From NCBI GenBank assembly GCA_023251455.1, contig JAHEYT010000036.1:47844-111843 (forward strand): DNA of 64,000 nt. Reading direction: 5' to 3'. The notes under the pieces were generated by a model, which was given only the letters and a program-made list of their open reading frames with translations, searched no databases and was not told the origin of the DNA. This stretch comes from Bacteroidota bacterium (lineage in GTDB: Bacteria; Bacteroidota; Bacteroidia; Bacteroidales; Prolixibacteraceae). Position 1 is the stretch's first letter. Each line of letters begins with the position of its first letter. The translations under genes were made by a program, and so were the position numbers. This document shows positions 53,210 to 62,877 of this stretch, piece after piece.

Positions 53210-53874
53210 AATATGCTACCTAAATTTATGGATTGAAAATTTTGAATAGATAAAGAAACCTGCCCTGCCAATTCGGGTTCAAGTGCCATCTTGCTCGAAT
53301 TCACATAGATTATTCGGCCAATTCCAGCGGCAATAGCCGATCTGATTCCCGAAAACGAATCTTCTAAAACGGTACATTCCGCCGGAAGTAATCTCAGCAT
53401 TTTAGCTGCACCTAAAAAAATATCGGGAGCAGGTTTTCCTGGAAAAGTTCCATTGTCGTATATGATTTGATCCAGATCGAACCAGCGATTAAGCTCGAAA
53501 TGGCGAAAATAAAAATGAAGGTTTTCAAGTTCTGAAGATGTGGCAATTGTCATCGGAACCTGTTTCTCTTTCAGGAGAGTGAGTATTTCCGGAACTCCTG
53601 TCGCAAGTCTGAATCCTCCATTTAATGACAAACAGATGTGCCTGTAAATTTTTTCCTTCTTTGCTGCAATCGAGGCGATTTCATCCGAATCAACTTCACG
53701 CCCGCATAAATATTCGATCACTGCTGAATTGGTTCGCCCGTGCAGACGAGTGCGAATTTCTTCAGGCGAAAGTTCTTTTGAGCGAATCTGCAAGGCCATT
53801 TCTTGCCAGGCCTGCTCGTGGTAAGCCGAATCCCAGAATAGGGTTCCGTTAAAATCAAAAATAAAACCTTTCAT
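53206..53874 (-). CDS. HAD hydrolase, beta-phosphoglucomutase-like
   Basis: The 222-residue protein has the HAD nucleophile motif DFNGTLF (Asp7, acid Asn9 where Asp is usual), Thr in TIATSSE and Lys/Asp in GKPAPDIFLGA...VLEDSFSGIRSA. The helical cap lies between about 15 and 85. Asn in place of the second Asp is unusual for phosphatases and may alter catalysis. It sits between hydF (25 bases upstream) and sigZ (4-base overlap). Confidence 0.82.
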   Translation of the reverse strand: MKGFIFDFNGTLFWDSAYHEQAWQEMALQIRSKELSPEEIRTRLHGRTNSAVIEYLCGREVDSDEIASIAAKKEKIYRHICLSLNGGFRLATGVPEILTLLKEKQVPMTIATSSELENLHFYFRHFELNRWFDLDQIIYDNGTFPGKPAPDIFLGAAKMLRLLPAECTVLEDSFSGIRSAIAAGIGRIIYVNSSKMALEPELAGQVSLSIQNFQSINLGSIL

Positions 53875-53899
53875 GTGATCAATGTTTGACGGTCATATT

Positions 53900-55126
53900 C
53901 TATATTTTCCGACTTTTTAAAACTTCCAAGGCGGCAGGAAATGGCTGCAATGCCCGTTCAAAAATACCCAGCGAGTAAGCAATTGTTAATCCGTAGTTGG
54001 TTAGCGGAACTCCTGCCATCCGGGCTTTCATCATCCGCGAAAGCATTTCCCGACGGTTCCACATGCAAGCCCCGCAATGGATGATTAGTTTAAACTCAGA
54101 AAGATTCTCCGGAAAATCGTGTCCTCGGTGATGCACAAATTCCAACTTTCCGCCCACATATTGGGTAAGCCAACGTGGAATTTTTACAGTGCCAATATCC
54201 TCGCCAATCGGGTGGTGCGAGCAAGCTTCGGCAATCAGAATTTTGTCGCCTGTTTTTAGCCGATCGATGGTCATGGCTCCTTTTACCATCTCCGGGAGGT
54301 CGCCCTGATGGCGGGCAAACAGGATGGAAAAGCTGGTCAATGGTATTTCAGGAGGCGTATCGGCAGCCACTTTCAGGAAGGCCTGGCTGTCGGTTACCAC
54401 CAGTTTGGGCGGCTTATTCAATCGACTAAGCGCTTCGCGGAGTTCGCGTTCTTTCACTACCATGCAAAACGAATCGTTGTCGAGCAAATCACGGATGGTT
54501 TGAACCTGCGGCAAAATAAGTCGACCTTTCGGCGCTTCTTTGTCTATCGGGACAACCAGAATAGCAGCTTCGCCCGGACCAACCAAATCGGCCACAATTC
54601 CGGGGCGATTGATGAAATCTTCAGGAGCATGGTTTAGTATGGCCTGTCGTAAATCCAGAATTCCGGCACCGGTTGTGGCAGACGTTTCAACAACCGGAAT
54701 TTTTTCTCCGGAAAAGCTCTTCTCCAAACAATTACCAGCTTGAACTAAATCTGATTTATTGAAAACCACAATCACCGGAATTGCGCGGTCTTTTAGTTCT
54801 TTCAGGATAGTTTCCTCAAAATCGCCCCATTCGTCGGCCTTTGAGATGATTAATCCCAGTTCAGTGCGGTCGAAAACCTGCATGGTTTTTTGGATGCGCT
54901 TTTCGCCCAATGCACCGCTGTCGTCAATTCCGGCGGTATCGATGAAAAGTACGGGACCAAGTGGCAGCAATTCCATCGGTTTCTCAACCGGGTCGGTTGT
55001 AGTTCCGGCAATTTCAGAAACAATGGATACTTCCTGACTAGTCAGTGCATTAAGAATGGATGACTTGCCCGCATTGCGCCGCCCGAAAATGCCAATGTGA
55101 AGCCTGAATGATTTGGATGCCCGCAT
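53900..55126 (-). CDS. hydF: [FeFe]-hydrogenase H-cluster maturation GTPase HydF
   Basis: HydF is the scaffold on which the 2Fe subcluster is assembled before transfer to HydA. The frame is open to 55228; ATG 55126 gives 408 residues and places the GTPase P-loop GRRNAGKSS near 14-22, as usual. DTAGIDD (G3) and FNKSD (G4) follow. The iron-sulfur motif is complete: Cys302, His304, Cys351 and Cys354 (CxH-x46-CxxC, within HCGAC). HydE, HydG and the hydrogenase are not in the window, so they must be elsewhere if the system is functional. Confidence 0.92.
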   Translation of the reverse strand: MRASKSFRLHIGIFGRRNAGKSSILNALTSQEVSIVSEIAGTTTDPVEKPMELLPLGPVLFIDTAGIDDSGALGEKRIQKTMQVFDRTELGLIISKADEWGDFEETILKELKDRAIPVIVVFNKSDLVQAGNCLEKSFSGEKIPVVETSATTGAGILDLRQAILNHAPEDFINRPGIVADLVGPGEAAILVVPIDKEAPKGRLILPQVQTIRDLLDNDSFCMVVKERELREALSRLNKPPKLVVTDSQAFLKVAADTPPEIPLTSFSILFARHQGDLPEMVKGAMTIDRLKTGDKILIAEACSHHPIGEDIGTVKIPRWLTQYVGGKLEFVHHRGHDFPENLSEFKLIIHCGACMWNRREMLSRMMKARMAGVPLTNYGLTIAYSLGIFERALQPFPAALEVLKSRKI

Positions 55127-55478
55127 GATTGAAGAGATTTTGCTACTGCAAATTACACATAAGTGAAGATGAAATGCAAACAAGGAAGAATAAATCTGAA
55201 AAAGTATGTCCTGGATCAACAGATTCAACTTGTCTTACATTTAAAATAACTTGAAGTTGAGATATAGTTTTCTGAATTCTACTGACAACTCATTACTAAA
55301 TTACGTAAACAGGATAGTTTTACCTAACTGATTTGGTTTAAAAATGTAACTGAAATAGGATTTATTTTGCAGGATTAAGTAGGGTGAATCTCAATTTAAC
55401 TGTATTATGATTGTGAACCATAAGTTCCGTTGAGTTGTTATTAACAATTACAATCATCAATATTTAAAATTTTATGCC
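55127..55478. other. Intergenic region, nothing recognised
   Basis: This AT-rich region is bounded by divergent starts (hydF and the small barrel gene). TTATTTTG (55362-55369) is a possible weak -7 box for the plus-strand gene. No repeat, RNA gene or hairpin was found by eye. Confidence 0.4.
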
Positions 55479-55949
55479 ATGAAAAAATTAATGTTCATTT
55501 TACTCATTGCCCTGTTTTTTGGGCTTAAATCCAATGCCCAGGATTACAATACCGGAATTGGTCTTCGCGGAGGCTGGGGAACTGGTTTAACAATTAAACA
55601 TTTCTTAAATGGAAAAGCAGCTGTTGAAGGTATTTTAGATACACAATGGCGTGGCTTAAGCATCACTGGCTTATACGAAATACATAATCGTGCTTTTGAT
55701 GTTGACCGCTTAAACTGGTATTACGGTATAGGTGGCCATATTGGTTTTTGGGATGGACAGTATTATCGCGATTACAAAAACGACACAAATTATACAGTAA
55801 TCGGAATCGATGGAATCCTGGGCTTGGAATACAATTTCAAAGAAATCCCATTTAACTTAGGAATTGACTGGAAACCAGTCTTCAACCTCACTAGTTCTTC
55901 GGGCTTCTATGGTGATGGTGGCGCCATTTCGATCCGGTATATTTTCTAG
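55479..55949 (+). CDS. Small outer-membrane beta-barrel-like protein
   Basis: The 156-residue protein has a signal peptide (MKKLMFILLIALFFGLKSNAQ). Alternating strands (GIGLRGGWGTGLTIKHFL, WRGLSITGLYEIH, YYGIGGHIGFW, DGILGLEYNF, LGIDWKPVFNL, GGAISIRYIF) fit an 8-stranded barrel of the OmpA/OmpX size. It is monocistronic with a strong terminator. Function unknown. Confidence 0.7.
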   Translation: MKKLMFILLIALFFGLKSNAQDYNTGIGLRGGWGTGLTIKHFLNGKAAVEGILDTQWRGLSITGLYEIHNRAFDVDRLNWYYGIGGHIGFWDGQYYRDYKNDTNYTVIGIDGILGLEYNFKEIPFNLGIDWKPVFNLTSSSGFYGDGGAISIRYIF

Positions 55950-55970
55950 AGAAATAAAATTAATTTAACT

Positions 55971-56008
55971 GAAATGGTGCGGTAACGTTATCGCGCCATT
56001 TCTTTTTT
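55971..56008 (+). terminator. Terminator after the small barrel gene
   Basis: GAAATGG-GCG-TAAC and GTTA-CGC-CCATTTC pair, followed by TTTTTTG. Confidence 0.85.
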
Positions 56009-56029
56009 GTGTGTTTCAAAAACTAAGAA

Positions 56030-56437
56030 ATGGATTTTCAGAAAGGAATAAAATTTCAGTCGTTTGTTGAATTTTGGGACTTCCTACCTGAGAACGAACG
56101 CATCATTGTAGATGTGTTACGACAAATTATTCTGAAAAATTTGCCTGAAACCTGCAAAGAAAAACTGGCATACAACGTTCCGTATTACTATGGGAAGAGG
56201 CGAATTTGCCTGATCTGGCCCGGATCCGTTCCATGGGGCGGCATCCGAAGTGGAGTATTGCTTGGTTTTTGTCAGGGCTTCAAATTATCCGATCCTGAAA
56301 ACTACCTGACTCATGGAACCAATAAGCAGGTGTATTACAAGATCTACCATTCGGTTGATGAAATCGACGAACGAGCAATTGTTTCGTTACTGAAAGAAGC
56401 GGTGAAGTTCGATGCGGGATTTAAATCAGGAAAATAA
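56030..56437 (+). CDS. DUF1801 protein
   Basis: The 135-residue cytoplasmic protein has the pattern ERIIVDVLRQIILKNLPETCKEKLAYNVPYYYGKRRICLIWP, typical of YdhG/DUF1801 (frataxin-like fold, function unclear). No signal peptide. It converges with the GNAT gene. Confidence 0.75.
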   Translation: MDFQKGIKFQSFVEFWDFLPENERIIVDVLRQIILKNLPETCKEKLAYNVPYYYGKRRICLIWPGSVPWGGIRSGVLLGFCQGFKLSDPENYLTHGTNKQVYYKIYHSVDEIDERAIVSLLKEAVKFDAGFKSGK

Positions 56438-56450
56438 GCACAAGCTTAGT

Positions 56451-57002
56451 TTAATTTTCGGGCCACTCTTCCTTCAGGATTGCATAAATTAAATCGTCAA
56501 CCCATTCATTATTAATCCAGAGACTTTTTCTGAAATGGGCTTCCTTACGCATACCTAAACGCTCAACTAACTTTATCGATTTTTCGTTTCGGGGATCGAT
56601 AGATGCAATTACCCGATGTTTATTCAATTTCAGAAACAGAAAATTCATGACTTCGGTTAAAGCTTCGGTAGCAAAGCCTTTCCCGTGCTGTTTACAATCC
56701 AGGGTAAAGCCAATCTCAACCTGCAGAGAATCTAATTCAAGAAAATGAATTCCGATATCGCCAATCAGTTCTCCATTATCTTTCTTAACAATTGCCAATT
56801 GAAACCAGGTATCGGGCTGGTCAATTTCTGCACATATTTTATCCTGAATAAAGTCGTGAACATCTGTAATAGTCTCCGGAATCCATCCCTGAAACTGATT
56901 GGCTATAGCATTTGTACGGTATCCGAATAGGTCCTCAGCATCTTCAGCCTTTATCGGACGCAGAGTTAACCGACCTGATTGAATAAGCAGTTCGCCAGCC
57001 AC
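56451..57002 (-). CDS. GNAT acetyltransferase, RimJ/RimL-like
   Basis: The 183-residue protein begins LTLRPIKAEDAEDLFGYRT. It has an acetyl-CoA-binding region EIGFTLDCKQHGKGFATEALTEVMNFLF (Q/R-x-x-G-x-G/A as QHGKGFA) and the C-terminal NEKSIKLVERLGMRKEAHFRKS. Substrate unknown; ribosomal protein or antibiotic targets are possible for this family. It follows the 132-residue gene by 6 bases. Confidence 0.85.
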   Translation of the reverse strand: MAGELLIQSGRLTLRPIKAEDAEDLFGYRTNAIANQFQGWIPETITDVHDFIQDKICAEIDQPDTWFQLAIVKKDNGELIGDIGIHFLELDSLQVEIGFTLDCKQHGKGFATEALTEVMNFLFLKLNKHRVIASIDPRNEKSIKLVERLGMRKEAHFRKSLWINNEWVDDLIYAILKEEWPEN

Positions 57003-57008
57003 TTGATG

Positions 57009-57407
57009 TTATTGATATGGGAGTTTATTTGTGTTTGTTCCTTCCTCTGCTTTCAGAACTTCCACAACCACATAATTACTCATGCCTCGCCAAGGAAGCG
57101 GATGAAGATATTCCTTGTACCGAAGTTCGACCACTTTACCACTATTACGTTCCAGAATTGCTGCAATGCTGTCGCTGGTTACGCTGAATTCAAATTCATT
57201 GCTCTGCAATGCTCCCGGAGTAGCCGATTTAAACCCATCCTGAATCAAACGCCCTTCGTAGGTTTTAAAGACAAACCCTTTCTTCACAAAGAAATTGAGG
57301 TTTCCGGCTTTTACACCCTCTCCAAAAACGAAATAGTATCGCCACCAGAAACCCAGAGCCAATAATAGAATAACCGAGAATAGAGCAATGCGTAGTATTT
57401 TTTTCAT
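57009..57407 (-). CDS. Small membrane-anchored protein of unknown function
   Basis: The 132-residue protein has one N-terminal membrane segment (about 7-24, ALFSVILLLALGFWWRYY) and a periplasmic beta-rich domain. The conserved-looking centre is VFKTYEGRLIQDG...SNEFEFSVTSDSIAAIL and ELRYKEYLHPLPWRGMSNYVVVEV. It looks like a family I recall as common in Bacteroidota and sometimes misnamed a 6-phosphogluconate dehydrogenase. No catalytic motif. Probably cotranscribed with the acetyltransferase gene. Confidence 0.6.
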   Translation of the reverse strand: MKKILRIALFSVILLLALGFWWRYYFVFGEGVKAGNLNFFVKKGFVFKTYEGRLIQDGFKSATPGALQSNEFEFSVTSDSIAAILERNSGKVVELRYKEYLHPLPWRGMSNYVVVEVLKAEEGTNTNKLPYQ

Positions 57408-57483
57408 GGGATTGATTGGATATATAATTCAGGTGTAAAGAAGACATATCAAAAGTAAGAAAACTACAGAAATATTCAAAAGC

Positions 57484-57519
57484 AAAAACCCCCTTCCGGC
57501 GAACCGAAAAGAGGGTTTT
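57484..57519 (-). terminator. Terminator of groES-groEL
   Basis: On the minus strand AAAACCC-CTT..CGG pairs with CCG..AAGG-GGGTTTT, closed by a TTCG tetraloop and followed by TGCTTTTG. Confidence 0.85.
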
Positions 57520-57554
57520 AAATCTATTTATATTGAAGGGTATGCGCGAAACGA

Positions 57555-59207
<1,653 letters not shown>

Positions 59208-59226
59208 TTAAATCGTTGTCAATCAA

Positions 59227-59508
59227 TTATTCTGCAATAAATAAAACATCAGTTTGCGACATCAGCAAATAATCAGTTCCGTCGATGTTTAATTCTGTAC
59301 CGGAATATTTTCCGTAGAATACCATATCGCCAACACTGATTTCCATTGGTTCGTCTTTTTTAGGAGCACCAACCAAAACTACTTTACCAACTTGTGGTTT
59401 TTCTTTTGCTGAATCAGGAATAATGATTCCGCTAGCTGTTTTCTTTTCTGCTTCCTTAGGCTGTACTAATACTTTACCAGCAAGGATTTTTCCTTTTAAA
59501 TCTGCCAT
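59227..59508 (-). CDS. groES: Co-chaperonin GroES
   Basis: The 93-residue lid subunit has the mobile-loop region EAEKKTASGIIIPDSAKEKPQVG and the C-terminal TDYLLMSQTDVLFIAE. It is the first gene of the operon. No TAnnTTTG box is visible upstream; a TGGCAC-N5-CTGAA element at 59560-59575 is the only promoter-like feature found (see findings). Confidence 0.97.
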   Translation of the reverse strand: MADLKGKILAGKVLVQPKEAEKKTASGIIIPDSAKEKPQVGKVVLVGAPKKDEPMEISVGDMVFYGKYSGTELNIDGTDYLLMSQTDVLFIAE

Positions 59509-59722
59509 TTTTTAATTATTTTAATTAGTTATAAATTTTATTTTTTGACATCCCAACCATTCAGATATTGTGCCAAAGCACTTGGTGACATATCACGGCT
59601 CCGGAATTTGACATTTTTGCACCTGACAATTAAACCAAACCGCCTCCAAACCTATAACAGCCTGAATTTAAAACGGTTTTGCCATTAAATACGACTGCCA
59701 TTTGCAATGTCAGACTGTCAGA

Positions 59723-61180
59723 TTAATAAACCTCCACGTTCGAAATAACCGGACAGGCTTTTGAATCAGAAATTACAATCCGAATATGTTGTGCCTCGGT
59801 TGGAAATATTTTCAAGATTCGTTTATAGCCAATGGTTGTACCTTTAGCTATTGCCACCCACTTCCCATCTCTTGCAATTTCAACCGAGAAGCTTTTAACG
59901 CGTTGTCCCAGTTTAATATATTCCTGAATGGTAACAAAGCTGATCAGTTTTGGTGCTCCTAAATCGATATCCAGATTGCCGGTTTTTTCCTCATCGTTGG
60001 TTGCCCAATAAGTTTCTTTATCTCCGTCAGTAACCATCGATGCATTATAATCGACCGAATTACCGCGGAAACTAGATGCCTTTGCTAGCTTATTCAATGC
60101 CAGATTGGTCTTGAAATATCCATCTATCAGTTTCTTCCAGCCTTGAAGTGCAGCCACGTCAATCTCGTTGATCAATCCGCGACGGTCAGGAGGAATATTC
60201 AGAATCAAATTAGCACCTCGGCCTACCGAACTGAGATAAATATCGAACAGCTGTTGCGGAGTTTTGACCAGCGAATCTTCTTTGGCATGGTAAAACCATC
60301 CCGGACGGATCGAAACATCCACTTCGGCAGGAATCCAGCTTGTTCCGTTTTCGCTTCCGGTACCTAATAAATTCTCAATACCACCTTTTCCTGCATACAA
60401 AGTGTCAGCAGTTATCGTGTTCCAGTTGGTTTCGTTTACATGTCCGCGTTCGTTGCCACACCATCGAATGTCAGGACCAGCATCGCTGAAAAAAATGACA
60501 TTGGGTTCCATTCCACGAACCAAATTCAAGGTTGTTGGCCAATCGTAATAGGTTTTGCCATCAATTTTTCGTTTTTCGTTAGCGCCGCCATAAAAGCCAT
60601 CGCCACCATTTGCACCGTCGAACCACATTTCGAAAACCGGTTTGTGCGCTGCAAAAAGTTCTTTTAGCTGATTGCGGTAATATTCTACATACGAAGGTGA
60701 ACCATAGTCGGCGCGGTTCCGATCCCACGGCGACAGGTAAACACCGAATTTCAGATCATCAACACGACAAGCTTTCTCTACCTCGTCAACCACATTTCCT
60801 TTACCTCCTTTGTACGGACTGTTTTTTACCGAATGTTCGGTATACTGACTGGGCCACAAACAAAAGCCATCGTGGTGTTTGCAGGTCAGAACCAAACCTT
60901 TCAACCCGGCTGCTTTAATGGTTTTGGTCCATTGGGTTACATCCATGGCCGTTGGATTAAAAACCGATTCGCTTTCGTCGCCAAACCCCCATTCTTTATC
61001 GGTGAAGGTATTGGTGGTAAAATGCACAAAAGCGTATTGTTCCATTTCGTGCCAGGCTAACTGGCGGTCGGTTGGCACAGGTAAAACTGGTGCTGGTGGA
61101 GGAACTGACTTCTTGCAGCTTGTGAAAATGACTAGATTACACAGCAAGATCAAGCTTAATAATCGAAGCATTAGATTCAT
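59723..61180 (-). CDS. Alpha-L-fucosidase (GH29) with C-terminal F5/8 type C domain, lipoprotein
   Basis: The 485-residue protein has a lipoprotein signal with Cys22 (FTSCKKS). The GH29 barrel covers about 35-345: QYAFVHFTTNTFTDKEWG, LTCKHHDGFCLWPS and the nucleophile Asp in FEMWFDGANGG near 195. A discoidin-like carbohydrate-binding domain covers about 355-485. It would release fucose from glycans at the cell surface. It lies on the same strand between secG and groES but is separated from secG by a terminator, so it looks like a later insertion in that conserved block. Confidence 0.88.
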   Translation of the reverse strand: MNLMLRLLSLILLCNLVIFTSCKKSVPPPAPVLPVPTDRQLAWHEMEQYAFVHFTTNTFTDKEWGFGDESESVFNPTAMDVTQWTKTIKAAGLKGLVLTCKHHDGFCLWPSQYTEHSVKNSPYKGGKGNVVDEVEKACRVDDLKFGVYLSPWDRNRADYGSPSYVEYYRNQLKELFAAHKPVFEMWFDGANGGDGFYGGANEKRKIDGKTYYDWPTTLNLVRGMEPNVIFFSDAGPDIRWCGNERGHVNETNWNTITADTLYAGKGGIENLLGTGSENGTSWIPAEVDVSIRPGWFYHAKEDSLVKTPQQLFDIYLSSVGRGANLILNIPPDRRGLINEIDVAALQGWKKLIDGYFKTNLALNKLAKASSFRGNSVDYNASMVTDGDKETYWATNDEEKTGNLDIDLGAPKLISFVTIQEYIKLGQRVKSFSVEIARDGKWVAIAKGTTIGYKRILKIFPTEAQHIRIVISDSKACPVISNVEVY

Positions 61181-61216
61181 AATCGATGGTTTTTGGTGTT
61201 TTGGGTTCAGGTTAAA

Positions 61217-61253
61217 TAAAAAAAGTCTTCAATGATTTTGCATTGAAGACTTT
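61217..61253 (-). terminator. Terminator after secG
   Basis: AAAGTCTTCAATG and CATTGAAGACTTT form a 13-bp stem, followed on the minus strand by TTTTATTT. Confidence 0.9.
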
Positions 61254-61293
61254 CTGTTATAGCATGTTCAGAATTAAATCTGAATGAGTTTCC

Positions 61294-61677
61294 TTATTTC
61301 TTGTCGTCAGGGACTGTTGTAGTCGCTGGAGCTGGAGTAGTTGTTTCAGGTGTTGCTTTTGTATCAGCAGGAGCCGGAAAACTTGGAACCTGATTAGGGT
61401 CAACAGCATTTTCGATCTGATCTTTAATTGCAGACTGAGCACCTGCTTTTGCATCTCTTGGAATAAAGGCAGTACCTCCGATTGATAAAACCAATAAAGC
61501 TCCGGCTAAAACCCAGGTTGCTTTTTCAAGGAAATCGGTTGTTTTGCGAACTCCCATGATTTGATTGGAAGACTGAAAGTTACTTGCCAAACCACCACCT
61601 TTTGAGTTCTGCACCAATACAATAAGAATTAGCAAAAAACAAACGATGAATAATAAAACTGTGATCAGTGTGTACAT
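61294..61677 (-). CDS. secG: Preprotein translocase subunit SecG
   Basis: The 127-residue inner-membrane protein has two membrane segments (about 3-22 and 52-72) around the conserved VLVQNSKGGGLASNF loop. A Pro/Ala/Thr-rich C-terminal extension (about 95-127) is typical of Bacteroidota SecG. Last gene of the sigma54 activator-lptE-TPR-secG operon. Confidence 0.9.
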   Translation of the reverse strand: MYTLITVLLFIVCFLLILIVLVQNSKGGGLASNFQSSNQIMGVRKTTDFLEKATWVLAGALLVLSIGGTAFIPRDAKAGAQSAIKDQIENAVDPNQVPSFPAPADTKATPETTTPAPATTTVPDDKK

Positions 61678-61687
61678 ATGAATGAAA

Positions 61688-62356
61688 TTAATTGTTCATT
61701 AAAGTTTTGATTTTTTCGATCTGAGCGGCAAAGTAAGTACTTTTTTCCGGATATTTCAAACTTAATTTCTCAAATATCTGGATCGCTTTTTTGTAATACC
61801 CTTGCTGCGCATAAATGGTAGCCAGAGTTTCGGTTACAAAATCGTCATTTTCCAACTCTTTTTGCTTCTGACTATCCATTGGAGACACTGATTCCTGATC
61901 TTTTACCTGTGGCATTTTAGGCTGAGCTTCCAGGAATTTTTCAATCAGGGTTTGCTTTTTATCTGGTTTATTCTGAATCGACCGGGCAATGTCGCCCATG
62001 GGCTCTTCGGTTTTCTCATGTGTTTCAAGTCTGTACTCAGTAGGGAAAATCAGGCTTAGAACATCCGGATCGCCTGTCGCAATTGGTTCGATCAATTCAG
62101 ATTGTTCCGGGATCGGGTCTCCCATTTTTTGATTCAGGAACAAGTATAATTTTCGACGATCATGAATTCGGATTGCTCCATTAATCAGTTCCTGATCGAA
62201 TGAGGAATCCTTCAGTATTTTTAGGTTTTTCAGGTACAATATCCAGCCGGTTTCAAATGCAGGATACTGCTCTGTCAGCTCTTTTAGAGCTTGAAGAGTT
62301 TCCTGATTCATCTTCTCCGGATTCTGCATAAATTGATAGATCTGATCGGCCGTCAT
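61688..62356 (-). CDS. TPR-type protein between lptE and secG
   Basis: The 222-residue protein has an N-terminal helical region and, near 180-215, a TPR unit (LATIYAQQGYYKKAIQIFEKLSLKYPEKSTYFAAQIEKIK). No signal peptide or membrane segment. It is found in this position in many Bacteroidota genomes (recalled). Function unknown; a role in envelope assembly is inferred from the neighbours only. Confidence 0.75.
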   Translation of the reverse strand: MTADQIYQFMQNPEKMNQETLQALKELTEQYPAFETGWILYLKNLKILKDSSFDQELINGAIRIHDRRKLYLFLNQKMGDPIPEQSELIEPIATGDPDVLSLIFPTEYRLETHEKTEEPMGDIARSIQNKPDKKQTLIEKFLEAQPKMPQVKDQESVSPMDSQKQKELENDDFVTETLATIYAQQGYYKKAIQIFEKLSLKYPEKSTYFAAQIEKIKTLMNN

Positions 62357-62359
62357 AGG

Positions 62360-62875
62360 TTACCAGTTTGCAATCGAAGCGTTAAATACATCGTCGGTTA
62401 GTTTTACGATGATTAAACGAACAAGTTCATCTTCAACATCGTTGAGCGAGCGGTTGCTGTCGAAATCTTCGTATGCCGAAAATGTTTTTTCCCAATCCTG
62501 CTCATGCTCTTTGTTGTTGGTAAATTTTACCTTAATACCAATTGTGAGCCTGTTTTGAGCCGCAAGGTCGCCCTGCGAAATATTCATTGGTTTTACATCG
62601 TATTCGGTTATTTGTCCCGAGAATTCAAGGTCAGCCTTATCAGTAATCTGATTCAGGGAGGTTTGCTTGATTAATTTTTCCTGCAAGCCTTCGGTAAAAA
62701 GCTGGCTCAGGTTCGGGTTCACCAATCGGGCCCGATTCGGAAAATAATCGACCATAAATGTTCTGACATTAGGTGCGATGGATGCTCCGGTAAACGAGTA
62801 GGTTATTTTACATGCAGTAAAAACCATCGAAGTGAGAATTACAGAAAGCAGTATGAATAAGGTCGTTCGTTTCAT
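62360..62875 (-). CDS. lptE: LptE-like LPS-assembly lipoprotein
   Basis: The 171-residue outer-membrane lipoprotein (lipobox VFTAC, Cys22) is of the Bacteroidota LptE/LptE-like family, starting CKITYSFTGASIAPNVRTFMVDYFPNRA and ending NASIANW. LptE plugs LptD and helps place LPS in the outer membrane. It starts 2 bases after the regulator stop codon and ends 3 bases before the TPR gene. Confidence 0.85.
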   Translation of the reverse strand: MKRTTLFILLSVILTSMVFTACKITYSFTGASIAPNVRTFMVDYFPNRARLVNPNLSQLFTEGLQEKLIKQTSLNQITDKADLEFSGQITEYDVKPMNISQGDLAAQNRLTIGIKVKFTNNKEHEQDWEKTFSAYEDFDSNRSLNDVEDELVRLIIVKLTDDVFNASIANW

Positions 62876-62877
62876 AA

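Noticed and set aside
55126..55228. ATG 55228 as the hydF start
   Set aside because: The added 34 residues are hydrophobic and unlike HydF; ATG 55126 puts the P-loop in the expected place.
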